DNA from: a bacterium
GTDB lineage: Bacteria > Armatimonadota > Zipacnadia > Zipacnadales > UBA11051
DNA: 41,452 nucleotides
Assembly (NCBI GenBank): GCA_030604405.1
Contig: JAUVVY010000038.1
Location: 1-41,452, forward strand
Direction of reading: 5' to 3'
Below are positions 34,015 to 41,417 of the stretch, piece by piece. The notes below the pieces were generated by a model. It saw only the letters and a program-made list of their open reading frames with translations. It was not told the DNA's origin and did no database searches. The translations under genes and the position numbers were made by a program. How positions within the stretch are numbered: position 1 is the stretch's first letter; every line of letters starts with the position of its first letter.

Positions 34015-35043
34015 TTGAAGACCTGGAAAGTCGTTGTCACCGACTACATTGAAGATGATCTGGACTGGGAAGCCGAGAAGTTCGCGGAGATGGCCAATGT
34101 CCAATTCGAGACCTACCAGCTCAAGCTAGCCCCCAAAGAGGAGGTCATCGAGGCCTGCAAAGACGCCGACATCATCCTCGTCAACATGGTCAAGTTTGAC
34201 GCCGAGGTCATTGATGCGCTGGAAAAATGTCTGCTGATCATCCGCCACGGCGTCGGCTATGACAATGTGGATGTCGAGGCCTGCACGCGCAATTGCATCC
34301 GCTTCGCCTACGAGCCGGACTACTGCGCCACCGAGGTCGCCGAGCAGGCCGTGGCGCTGATATTCTCCTGCACCCGGCAGGTTTTCGAGAGCCGCAAGAT
34401 TCTCGAACAAGCCGCCGAAAATCAGCTCTGGGACTTCTCCAGCCTGCTGCCGATGCACCGGATGTTCGGCCAGACCCTGGGCATCGTCGGCTGCGGGCGT
34501 ATCGGCGGCCGCGTCTATCGGATGACGAAGAATATCTTCGGCAAGACAATAGTCTGCGACCCGTACCTTGACGAGCGGCAGAAGGGCGCGCTGGGCATCC
34601 AGGATGACGACCTGGTGACCTTCGACGAACTCCTGCAGCAGGCCGACGTCATCACCATCCACACTCCGCTCAATGACGAGACCCGCTACATGTTCAACAA
34701 GGAAGCGTTCCAGAAGATGAAGCCGAGTGCCTACGTGGTCAACACCGCCCGCGGCGGGGTCATCAACACCGAGGACCTCATCTGGGCACTTGAGAACGAG
34801 CAGATCCAGGGCGCAGGCATTGATGTCTATGAAAAGGAGCCGCCCGACCGCGGCCTGAAGCTCTTTGAGCTTGACCGGGCGACTTTGTCGGCGCATCTGG
34901 GCTGGTGCTCGGAGGAGGCAGGCTGGACGATCCGCTACAAGATCTTCGATGACATCGTAGCCTGCATCAACGGCGAAAAGCCCGGCAGCACGGTCAACGA
35001 AGAGCTCGACCACGTCCTGGAGGGGAATTATAGAGAGGTGTAA
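34015..35043 (+). CDS. D-isomer-specific 2-hydroxyacid dehydrogenase (CtBP-like)
   Basis: 342 residues from a TTG start, chosen because AAGGAG (34001-34006) is eight bases upstream; the in-frame GTG at 34006 overlaps that site. The normal cofactor loop GCGRIG is at about 159-164 within LGIVGCGRIGGRVYRM. The catalytic residues are R246 (NTARGG), E273 (DVYEKEP) and H294 (SAHLGW). The overall pattern (EPDYCATEVAEQAVALIF) is closest to the C-terminal-binding-protein/phosphoglycerate-dehydrogenase-like branch. It would oxidise a D-2-hydroxyacid or reduce a 2-oxoacid with NAD(H). It precedes the class III aminotransferase, which could use a carbonyl product. Confidence 0.9.
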   Translation: MKTWKVVVTDYIEDDLDWEAEKFAEMANVQFETYQLKLAPKEEVIEACKDADIILVNMVKFDAEVIDALEKCLLIIRHGVGYDNVDVEACTRNCIRFAYEPDYCATEVAEQAVALIFSCTRQVFESRKILEQAAENQLWDFSSLLPMHRMFGQTLGIVGCGRIGGRVYRMTKNIFGKTIVCDPYLDERQKGALGIQDDDLVTFDELLQQADVITIHTPLNDETRYMFNKEAFQKMKPSAYVVNTARGGVINTEDLIWALENEQIQGAGIDVYEKEPPDRGLKLFELDRATLSAHLGWCSEEAGWTIRYKIFDDIVACINGEKPGSTVNEELDHVLEGNYREV

Positions 35044-35050
35044 ACTGCTT

Positions 35051-35117
35051 GAGGCAACAGCCTCAGGGCAACGTCGCGGGGCTCTGCCCCGCACCCCGCT
35101 GGGGACTGTGTCCCCAG
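35051..35117. repeat. Triple hairpin between dehydrogenase and aminotransferase genes
   Basis: Three stem-loops in a row: GAGGC-AACA-GCCTC (35051-35064), GCGGGGC-TCT-GCCCCGC (35076-35092) and CTGGGGA-CTGTG-TCCCCAG (35099-35117). This composite resembles intergenic repeats scattered in unrelated bacterial genomes. It lies just after the dehydrogenase stop and before the next ribosome binding site. Confidence 0.65.
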
Positions 35118-35144
35118 ACCCACATAAATGGAAGGGCGATGACA

Positions 35145-36461
35145 ATGCCTAAGAACTACGATCTGCCGGGGCCGAAATCACAGGACATCCTGGACCTTCA
35201 GGACCAGTACGAGCCCAGTTGCCGCGCCAGAGCTGCGCCGGTCGTGTGGGCCGAGGCCCACGGCGCGACAATTACCGACATAGATGGCAACGAGTATATT
35301 GACTGGACCTCGGGGGTCCTGTGCGCCAACATCGGCCACTCGCATCCGCACTGGGTCAAGGCGGTGCAGGAGCAGGTCGCCAAGGTGACCATGCCCTACG
35401 CCTACCCGACCGAGCCGCGTGCGACCTGCGCCAGGCGGCTGGTGGAGGCCATGCCCGACCATGCCAAGAATCTCGACACGTGTTTCTTGCTCAGCACCGG
35501 CTCCGAGGCCACCGAGGCCGCCATGCGCATCGCCAAGCGCGTCACCGGCAGGCACGAGGTCATCAGCTTCTGGGGCAGCTTCCACGGCCGCACCTGGGGC
35601 GCGATGTCCATGGCCGGCATCCGCTCCACCAAGAACAACTGGGGCCCGCTGATGCCCGGCACCATCTACGCCCCGTACCCGTATTTCTACCGCTGCCCCT
35701 TCGGCTCCAGGACCGAGCAGGAGTGCGCCGACAAGTGCCTGGAGTGGCTCGACCACAAGATGCGCTATGAATCCATCGGCGACCTGGCGGCGGTCATCAC
35801 CGAGCCGTACCAGGGCGGTGCCGGCTTCATCATCCCGCCTGAGGGGTTTCTCAAGCGGCTGCAGGACTGGACCCACGAGCAGGGCGCGCTGTTCATTGAT
35901 GACGAAATCCAGTCCTCCTTCGGCCGCACCGGCAAGATGTGGTACATGGAGCACGACAAGCTCAGCCCGGACTTCTGCTGCATCGGCAAGGGCATCGCCA
36001 ATGGTATCCCGACGGCGGCGCTGATGGGCAACCACGAGCTCTTTGACGCGCTCAACCCGGGGGAGATGTCCTCGACCACCGGCGCGAATCCGGTCTCGGC
36101 CGCCGCAGCCAATGCGGTGCTGGATGTCTTCGAGAGCGAGAACTTGCTGCAGAACTGCAACGAGGTCGGCGGCTTCATGGCCGATGAGATCATGAAGTTG
36201 CGGAACAAGTACGAAGTGCTCGGCGATGTGCGCCACAAGGGCCTGGTGATCGGGCTGGAGTTCGTGAAATCCAAGGCGACCAAGGAGCCGGCGCCCGACC
36301 TGACCACTGAGATCACCATGCGGATGGCGAGCAAGGGCGTCACGTGCGGGAAGGTTGGCATTTTCGGCAACGTGATTCGTGTGGCCCCACCGCTGTGCAT
36401 TACCAGAGAGCAGGCTGAAAAGAGTATCAAGTGCCTGGATGAGGTGCTGGGGGAGATCTAG
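35145..36461 (+). CDS. Class III aminotransferase (4-aminobutyrate aminotransferase-like)
   Basis: 438 residues from the second of two close ATGs, chosen because GGAAGG lies about nine bases before it and only three before the first. This is a fold-type I PLP enzyme. Glycine-rich STGSEATEAAMR (residues about 117-128), FWGSFHGRTWGAMS, the PLP aspartate D253 in FIDDEIQSSFGRTG and the Schiff-base lysine K282 in CIGKGIANGIP are all present. Family members move an omega-amino group to 2-oxoglutarate or pyruvate, or isomerise aminosugars or amino acids. It stands between the 2-hydroxyacid dehydrogenase and the M20 hydrolase. The exact substrate cannot be read. Confidence 0.9.
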   Translation: MPKNYDLPGPKSQDILDLQDQYEPSCRARAAPVVWAEAHGATITDIDGNEYIDWTSGVLCANIGHSHPHWVKAVQEQVAKVTMPYAYPTEPRATCARRLVEAMPDHAKNLDTCFLLSTGSEATEAAMRIAKRVTGRHEVISFWGSFHGRTWGAMSMAGIRSTKNNWGPLMPGTIYAPYPYFYRCPFGSRTEQECADKCLEWLDHKMRYESIGDLAAVITEPYQGGAGFIIPPEGFLKRLQDWTHEQGALFIDDEIQSSFGRTGKMWYMEHDKLSPDFCCIGKGIANGIPTAALMGNHELFDALNPGEMSSTTGANPVSAAAANAVLDVFESENLLQNCNEVGGFMADEIMKLRNKYEVLGDVRHKGLVIGLEFVKSKATKEPAPDLTTEITMRMASKGVTCGKVGIFGNVIRVAPPLCITREQAEKSIKCLDEVLGEI

Positions 36462-36466
36462 ATGCC

Positions 36467-36571
36467 CCCTCACCCCTTCCCCTCTCCCGCAGGGAGAGGG
36501 GAGTCTTGTCTGCAAGGAATGTGCCGTGAAGTGTTCCCCCTCTCCCACTGGGAGAGGGGAAGGGGTGAGGG
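36467..36571. repeat. 22-bp perfect inverted repeat
   Basis: The 22 bases at 36467-36488 (CCCTCACCCC...CTCTCCC) are exactly complementary to 36550-36571 (GGGAGAGGGG...GTGAGGG), 61 bases apart. Smaller inverted pairs (CTCTCCCGCAGGGAGAG, CTCTCCCACTGGGAGAG) sit at the base of each arm. It looks like a small non-autonomous mobile repeat. A related degenerate copy lies at about 5104-5166. Confidence 0.7.
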
Positions 36572-36619
36572 CTGACATACCGACTGTATCAACAGCCATG
36601 CTGTCGGAGATGAATTACA

Positions 36620-37090
36620 ATGTCCGACAAGGTCCAGGACGGGACAGCCAGGAAGCGACGCAAGTATGTCGTGATCGCGTGGATCGCGGGTCCGGTAGGC
36701 GCGGTGTTGATTGTGCTGTTCATCTTCCAGCCCGGGCCGGTGCGTGTGTGGTGTTTGGCTGTGGAGTTCGGCAATCTGCCCTTTGACCAGGAGCAGTGGA
36801 AAACAGCCCAGACCGATGCTGACGGCTACTGTGTACGCGGCGAGATGGTCAGTACGCTGTTGCGACGCCATAAGCTGGTGGGCATGACGCGAGACGAGGT
36901 CGTCGAACTTCTCGGCCCGCCGGATCGTGCGGGATGGGGGGACCCGACACGCGACGACGCGCCGCCCGAAGCGTGCGAGCTAGACTATGCGTTGGGCGTG
37001 TTCTCTGGGTTTCGCTTGGACATGGACTACTTGACTCTGCATTTTGATGACACCGGCAGAGTGGACGCTTGGTCAGTATGGCAGTCGTGA
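36620..37090 (+). CDS. Membrane-anchored protein with BamE/SmpA-like motif
   Basis: 156 residues. The basic N-terminus (RKRRK) is followed by one membrane helix (about 16-36). The extracytoplasmic part contains LVGMTRDEVVELLGPPD (about 86-102), the helix-turn pattern typical of the small BamE/SmpA-like fold, and a final beta strand LHFDDTGRVDAWSV. True BamE is a lipoprotein; no lipobox is seen here, so it is a distant relative with a membrane anchor. The start has GGAGA ten bases upstream. The role is unknown and a link to the surrounding catabolic genes is not evident. Confidence 0.55.
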   Translation: MSDKVQDGTARKRRKYVVIAWIAGPVGAVLIVLFIFQPGPVRVWCLAVEFGNLPFDQEQWKTAQTDADGYCVRGEMVSTLLRRHKLVGMTRDEVVELLGPPDRAGWGDPTRDDAPPEACELDYALGVFSGFRLDMDYLTLHFDDTGRVDAWSVWQS

Positions 37091-37147
37091 TATGCCAGGA
37101 GCGAAGGCTACCTTCGATTCGCCAACGTCATAAGGCGGCGAGAATCA

Positions 37148-37546
37148 ATGGGATCCATATTGCGCATATTGCTTGACAAGCGACGAACCGCAAGCAAGAT
37201 CGCTCGTCACATGAATGCCGACGAAAAGAGGCGAGCTGCTCAACTTGCCGAAGCGTACGGGAAATGGGTGGCATGGTCTTTTGCCGCACCCGTCGCCTTT
37301 GCATTCACACTGGCATTGATCATACATACCGGCATAGCGTCGGAGCTGGCCTTTGGTCAGTGGATTGACTTGGAGACCTCCCCTTGGCTGGTTCCCGTTG
37401 CTTGGGGCACATTCCTGTTGGTGCTGGGAGTCAGCTTGATTGTGCACATACGTGGGGCTATTCCTCGGCGCACGAGAATGAAGGAATTCCTCGTCGCGAC
37501 AGAATGGGCGAGAACACAAGGATATACCGTTCACGATGTATGGTAG
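37148..37546 (+). CDS. Two-helix membrane protein, unknown function
   Basis: 132 residues with a basic N-terminus (RILLDKRRTASKIARHMN), two predicted membrane helices (about 41-61 and 80-100) and a basic tail after the second helix (RRTRMK). The ribosome binding site is weak. It ends 34 bases before the M20 hydrolase gene and the two may be co-transcribed. No family recognised; it is a minimally supported gene, called on hydrophobicity pattern and position. Confidence 0.45.
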   Translation: MGSILRILLDKRRTASKIARHMNADEKRRAAQLAEAYGKWVAWSFAAPVAFAFTLALIIHTGIASELAFGQWIDLETSPWLVPVAWGTFLLVLGVSLIVHIRGAIPRRTRMKEFLVATEWARTQGYTVHDVW

Positions 37547-37580
37547 GGCTACCCCGATCGCATTCTCAGGGAGAATTGAT

Positions 37581-38816
37581 ATGGCCGACAACCTCAAAGA
37601 CTACTTCGCTGGCAAGCACGATGAGGCCGCTGACATACTCATGGACCTTATCCGCATGCCCTCGATGGCCGGTGGCGAGCGGCCGGTGGCCGAGTACCTG
37701 CACGACCACATGCAGGGCGTCTGTGACGAAATCGGCTATGTCGAGATCACTAGTGACATCAAGAACGATGTTGACTACACCACGCCGGTCAAGGGCCTCG
37801 AGTACGGCGACCGGCCCAACGTGCGGGCGGTGCAGAAGGGCTGCGGCGGCGGCAGGTCGCTGATCTTCAACACCCACATGGACGTGGTGCCGCCATCGGC
37901 GCGTCAGGAGCGCCCCTTCGACCCGTACATCGAGGACGGCGAGGTCTGGGGACGCGGCGCGTGTGATGCCAAGGGCCAGCTCGTCACCCTGTGGCTGGTG
38001 ATGCAGGCCTTGCGCGACCTGGGCATCAGCCCGGGCGGAGACGTCATCGCCCACCTGGTCATCGAGGAGGAGAACGGTGGCAACGGCACCATCGCCATGG
38101 CCCGCACCGGCGAGACGGCCGACGCCGCCATCGTACTGGAGCCGTGCAATTTCAATATCTATCCGCAGATCCGTGGCGCGGTGTGGTTTGAGACCACCAT
38201 CTACGGCCAGTCGGGCCATTCCGGCGCTCCGGGCGGCACCGTCTCGGCGCTGCTGAAGGCGATTAGGGCCATCGAGGTCTTCACCGAGTATCACGGCATC
38301 GCCCTGGCCGAGAGCCGTGGCAAGTATCCGCTGTTTGACCAGTTCGAGAACCCCGCGCCGCTGACGATCGGCGAGCTTCATACCGGTGACTGGCCGGCGC
38401 AGGCTCCTGAAAAGGCCGTCTTCACGGGCGTCTTGGGGATTCTGCCCGACCGCACCAAGGAAAAGGTCATGGACGATTTGAACGAGATGGTACGCAACTG
38501 CGGCGACGAGTGGCTGGCCGAGCATTTCGAGATAGACTTCACCTACCGCCACGACGCCACTGTCATCGAGCCTGACCATCCGATGGTGCGGGCCCTGGAG
38601 GCGGCGTGCCGGGGCGCGGGCACTGACTGCGCCGTCAGCGCCATGACCGCCTCGTGCGACGCCTGGTGGTACAACAACCAGCTTGCTATTCCGACCGTGG
38701 TATTTGGCGGCGGCGATCTGGGCGTAGCGCACAGCAACCGGGAGAACATGCCGATCCAGGATATGCTCACCGCAGCGGAAGTGCTTATCAGGTACATCCA
38801 GGACTGGTGTGCGTAA
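37581..38816 (+). CDS. M20-family metallohydrolase (ArgE/DapE-like)
   Basis: 411 residues from the ATG preceded by AGGGAGA (37568-37574). The two-zinc site is recognisable: H99 in NTHMDVVPP, the bridging D129 in GRGACDAKGQ, the catalytic pair around E163-E164 in VIEEENGGNG, and a late histidine in GVAHSNRENMP. The dimerisation domain (RGAVWFETTIYGQSGHSGAPGG) lies in between. Family members remove acyl groups from amino acids or cleave small peptides (acetylornithine, succinyl-diaminopimelate). A deacylase working on an amino intermediate would fit next to the aminotransferase. The substrate is not determined. Confidence 0.9.
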   Translation: MADNLKDYFAGKHDEAADILMDLIRMPSMAGGERPVAEYLHDHMQGVCDEIGYVEITSDIKNDVDYTTPVKGLEYGDRPNVRAVQKGCGGGRSLIFNTHMDVVPPSARQERPFDPYIEDGEVWGRGACDAKGQLVTLWLVMQALRDLGISPGGDVIAHLVIEEENGGNGTIAMARTGETADAAIVLEPCNFNIYPQIRGAVWFETTIYGQSGHSGAPGGTVSALLKAIRAIEVFTEYHGIALAESRGKYPLFDQFENPAPLTIGELHTGDWPAQAPEKAVFTGVLGILPDRTKEKVMDDLNEMVRNCGDEWLAEHFEIDFTYRHDATVIEPDHPMVRALEAACRGAGTDCAVSAMTASCDAWWYNNQLAIPTVVFGGGDLGVAHSNRENMPIQDMLTAAEVLIRYIQDWCA

Positions 38817-38835
38817 AGCGCCAGGTCTATTACAC

Positions 38836-38905
38836 GCGTGGCTCGGGCTTCCGGTTCGACAAGCTCACCGCCCTGAGCGAAGTCGAAGGGCAGCCCGAGT
38901 CCAAA
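38836..38905. repeat. Nested intergenic repeats
   Basis: An outer hairpin formed by CTCGGGCTTCC and GGGCAGCCCGAG encloses an inner imperfect inverted repeat, TTCGACAAGCTCA...TGAGCGAAGTCGAA. It looks like one dispersed repeat inserted in another. It fills the gap between the M20 hydrolase and the zinc dehydrogenase. Confidence 0.6.
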
Positions 38906-38920
38906 AAGTCAGGTGAAATC

Positions 38921-39955
38921 ATGAAGGCATTGGTGAAGACCGAAAAAGGCGTGGACAACATAGAACTGCGCGATGTGCCCGAGCCGACGATGGCTCCCGA
39001 TCAGGTGATGATCGAGATCAAGGCCGCCGGCGTCTGCGGCACCGATATTCACATCATGCACGACAACTTCCCCTACTGGCCGCCGGTGATCATGGGCCAC
39101 GAGTTCGCCGGCGAGATTGTGGCTGTCGGCGATGGGGTTGAGGGCTGGGAGGTGGGCGAGAGGGTCGTCGGCGAGCCGCACACTCTGGCCTGCGGCAAGT
39201 GCTACCTGTGTCGCACCGGCAACATCCAGATTTGCCCCGAGAAGCGCTCGCCGGGCTGGGGCATTGACGGTGCATTCACGAAATATCTGCCCTATCCGCC
39301 ACATCTGCTGCACCGCATCCCGGAGACCGTGACGTACGAGGAGGCCGCGCTGGTCGAGCCGACGGCGAACATCGTCACCGACGTGCTGGAGCGGGCGAAG
39401 GTCGAGCCGGAGGACTTCGTGGTGGTGCTGGGGCCGGGGCCGATTGGGCTGACGGCGGCGATGGCGGCCCAGGCCGAGGGCGCACGCGAGGTGATGATCA
39501 CCGGCACCGAGGCGGACGAGCCGCTGCGCCTCAAGACCGCCCGCGAGCTCGGCATTGACCATGTCGTCAACCTGCAGAAGCAGGACCCAATCGAAAAGTG
39601 CATGGAGCTGACCGACGGACGCGGCGCTGACTTGGTGGTGGAGTGCTCCGGCGCGCCGCCCGCCATCGCCTCTACGCCGCAGTATATCCGCAAGCTCGGC
39701 CGCATCTGCGCGGTCGGCCTGACTGGCAAGCGGCCTGTGGAGTTCGATTGGGACGCGGCCCAGGCCAAGGTATGCACGATAATCTTCAACATGTCCACCT
39801 TCTACACGAGCTGGGACCGCGCGATCAGCATGATCGCCTCCGGCAAGATCAACGCGAAAGCGATCACGACACACATCCTGCCGCTTGAGCGCTGGCAGGA
39901 AGGCTTCGATGCCATAGAGAAAATGGCAGCACTCAAGGTCGTACTGATTCCGTAA
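38921..39955 (+). CDS. Zinc-dependent medium-chain dehydrogenase
   Basis: 344 residues from the ATG with AGGTGA about four bases upstream. The catalytic zinc ligands C39 and H60 with E61 (AAGVCGTDIH, GHEFAGE) and the four structural zinc cysteines C91, C94, C97 and C105 are intact. The Rossmann loop VVVLGPGPIGLTAAMAA follows. The pattern is that of the threonine/sorbitol dehydrogenase branch of the MDR superfamily. It would oxidise a secondary alcohol of a polyol or sugar derivative with NAD(P). The gene sits between the M20 hydrolase and the Gfo/Idh oxidoreductase in the same direction, consistent with sugar catabolism. Confidence 0.92.
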   Translation: MKALVKTEKGVDNIELRDVPEPTMAPDQVMIEIKAAGVCGTDIHIMHDNFPYWPPVIMGHEFAGEIVAVGDGVEGWEVGERVVGEPHTLACGKCYLCRTGNIQICPEKRSPGWGIDGAFTKYLPYPPHLLHRIPETVTYEEAALVEPTANIVTDVLERAKVEPEDFVVVLGPGPIGLTAAMAAQAEGAREVMITGTEADEPLRLKTARELGIDHVVNLQKQDPIEKCMELTDGRGADLVVECSGAPPAIASTPQYIRKLGRICAVGLTGKRPVEFDWDAAQAKVCTIIFNMSTFYTSWDRAISMIASGKINAKAITTHILPLERWQEGFDAIEKMAALKVVLIP

Positions 39956-40084
39956 GGCTTGCCCACTTTGGAGTTCCGGCACAGCTTTGCATCATTGCAA
40001 GACTATCCACATCCGCGTGGGCACCCACGCCAAAGGCGTGGGTCCGGCTTCCAGCCCGCGAATAAGGCGATGAACTACGGCTCT

Positions 40085-40103
40085 GGCAGGCTGGAAGCCT
40101 GCC
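40085..40103. repeat. GGCT-GGA-AGCC hairpin repeat, copy with another covarying stem
   Basis: GGCAGGCT-GGA-AGCCTGCC followed by CCACG. The core matches the copies at 1856, 10271 and 23889, but the outer stem bases are changed on both arms so all eight pairs are kept. Just before it, at about 40020-40055, are CCCACGCC-AAA-GGCGTGGG and a half copy (GGCTTCCAGCCCGCG), which has a relative at 25548-25562. Confidence 0.7.
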
Positions 40104-40165
40104 CCACGAAACTAATTCAAGCCTCATCCAATCATGCAAAGCCCAACAGTTCAGGGAGGAAACAA

Positions 40166-41215
40166 ATGGTTGACGGGAAATTCGGATTTGGAATAGTTGG
40201 ATGCGGGTTGGTCTCCGCTTTCCACGGCAAGGCGATCAATGCTACTGAGGAGGCCGAGCTCGTATCCGCCGTGGACCTCGACCAGCAGCGGCTGGGCAGT
40301 TTCTGCAGCGAGTATGGCTGCGAGGCGGCGGAAAGCTTCGAGGCGATGCTGGCCGACGACCGCATTGACATCATCAACGTGCTGACCCCCAATGCCTACC
40401 ATGCGCAGTTCGCTGTTCCTGCTATGGAGGCGAGCAAGCACGTAATCATCGAGAAGCCGCCCGAGATGACGCTTCAGAAGGTTGACGAGATGATCGCCGC
40501 TCGGGACCAAAACAACGTCAAGTGCGCCATCTCGCTGCAGGTGCGTTTCCGCAAGCCGATCGAGGCCATCAAGGCGGCCATCGAGAGTGGCCGTTTCGGA
40601 CGCTTGCTGCACGGCGATACCTACATGAAGTGGTTCCGCGCCACCGACTATTACTTCCAGGACGACTGGCGCTCCAGGCGTGAAGAAGGCGCTGGCGTGA
40701 CCATCCAGCACGCCTTCCACTACATTGACCTGCTCTATCATCTGATGGGCGATGTCGAGTCCGTGCGCGCCTATATGTACAACCTCGCGCATCCCCAGGT
40801 CGAGCTGGAAGATACCTTACTGGCCTTTGTGGAATACAAGAATGGGGCGAAGGGTGTGGTGCAGGGCTCGACGGCGCTGTGGCCGGGCACCGATGTGCGA
40901 ATTGAGATCAACGGCGAGAACGGCACCGCCATCATGCAGGGCGAGCGGATCGTTGTCTGGGACTTCAAGGACGAGCAGCCCGGCGATGAGGAGATCCGCA
41001 GCGTGGGCAGCGAAGCGGTCAAGACCGCAGCCGGCGGCGCGGCTGATTTTGCCTATTTCGAGCACCAGTACATGACCCAGGACCTGCTCGACGCCATCAA
41101 GAGTGACGGCAGTCCGCGCGTGACCTTGGAGACCGCCCGTGGCAGCCTGGAGGTCGCCCTGGCGATGTACCAGTCCGCCGACAACGACGAAGTCGTGTGC
41201 CTGCCCCTTAGATAG
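40166..41215 (+). CDS. Gfo/Idh/MocA-family oxidoreductase
   Basis: 349 residues from the ATG preceded by AGGGAGGA (40153-40160). The N-terminal Rossmann fold starts FGFGIVGCGLVSAFHGKAI (6-24), the conserved EKP is at 96-98 (IIEKPPEMT), and the C-terminal substrate domain has GAGVTIQHAFHYIDLLYHLMG, where a histidine and aspartate normally contact the sugar. These enzymes oxidise or reduce sugars, inositols or amino sugars with NAD(P). It is the last gene of the catabolic run, followed by the IS110-like element. Confidence 0.9.
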   Translation: MVDGKFGFGIVGCGLVSAFHGKAINATEEAELVSAVDLDQQRLGSFCSEYGCEAAESFEAMLADDRIDIINVLTPNAYHAQFAVPAMEASKHVIIEKPPEMTLQKVDEMIAARDQNNVKCAISLQVRFRKPIEAIKAAIESGRFGRLLHGDTYMKWFRATDYYFQDDWRSRREEGAGVTIQHAFHYIDLLYHLMGDVESVRAYMYNLAHPQVELEDTLLAFVEYKNGAKGVVQGSTALWPGTDVRIEINGENGTAIMQGERIVVWDFKDEQPGDEEIRSVGSEAVKTAAGGAADFAYFEHQYMTQDLLDAIKSDGSPRVTLETARGSLEVALAMYQSADNDEVVCLPLR

Positions 41216-41340
41216 ATTCGGCGGTTATCATTCGCGTAGCTCGGGCATCCTTCTGTACTTGTGCAGATTTCTAGTTCTAAAAGGAGCTTAGAGCTTTGCA
41301 GGGGAGTCCCATTGCAGATTGTGCTGCCGTTGGAGGGGCT

Positions 41341-41417
41341 AACATGAAACGGCCCGCCTTATGGCGAAAGGGATAGCAGTTAGCCGTTAAACCGATCGCG
41401 AAAGGCGGGCCGTAACA
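41341..41417 (+). other. Structured leader of an IS110-family element (possible bridge-RNA region)
   Basis: A perfect 12-bp inverted repeat, ACGGCCCGCCTT (41349-41360) and AAGGCGGGCCGT (41402-41413), ends four bases before the transposase start. Within it GCGA (41364-41367) can pair with TCGC (41396-41399), giving a long stem with an apical loop of about 28 bases. IS110-group elements keep a non-coding segment next to the transposase that encodes a guide (bridge) RNA. Whether this hairpin is that RNA, part of it, or a ribosome-binding-site sequestering structure cannot be decided here. The element's left end lies somewhere in 41216-41348 but is not marked by an obvious repeat. Confidence 0.45.

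Noticed and set aside
35178-36599. 473-residue open frame on the minus strand
   Set aside because: Antisense to the class III aminotransferase, whose PLP motifs are clear; the frame has no family features.
37566-38732. 388-residue open frame on the minus strand
   Set aside because: Antisense to the M20 hydrolase with its intact metal site; no independent evidence of coding.
38850-38860. GGTTCGAC resembling a tRNA T-loop
   Set aside because: It is part of the TTCGACAAGCTCA repeat; no acceptor, anticodon or D-arm can be formed around it.
38909-39982. 357-residue open frame on the minus strand
   Set aside because: Antisense to the zinc dehydrogenase; low-complexity His/Leu/Gly-rich shadow.
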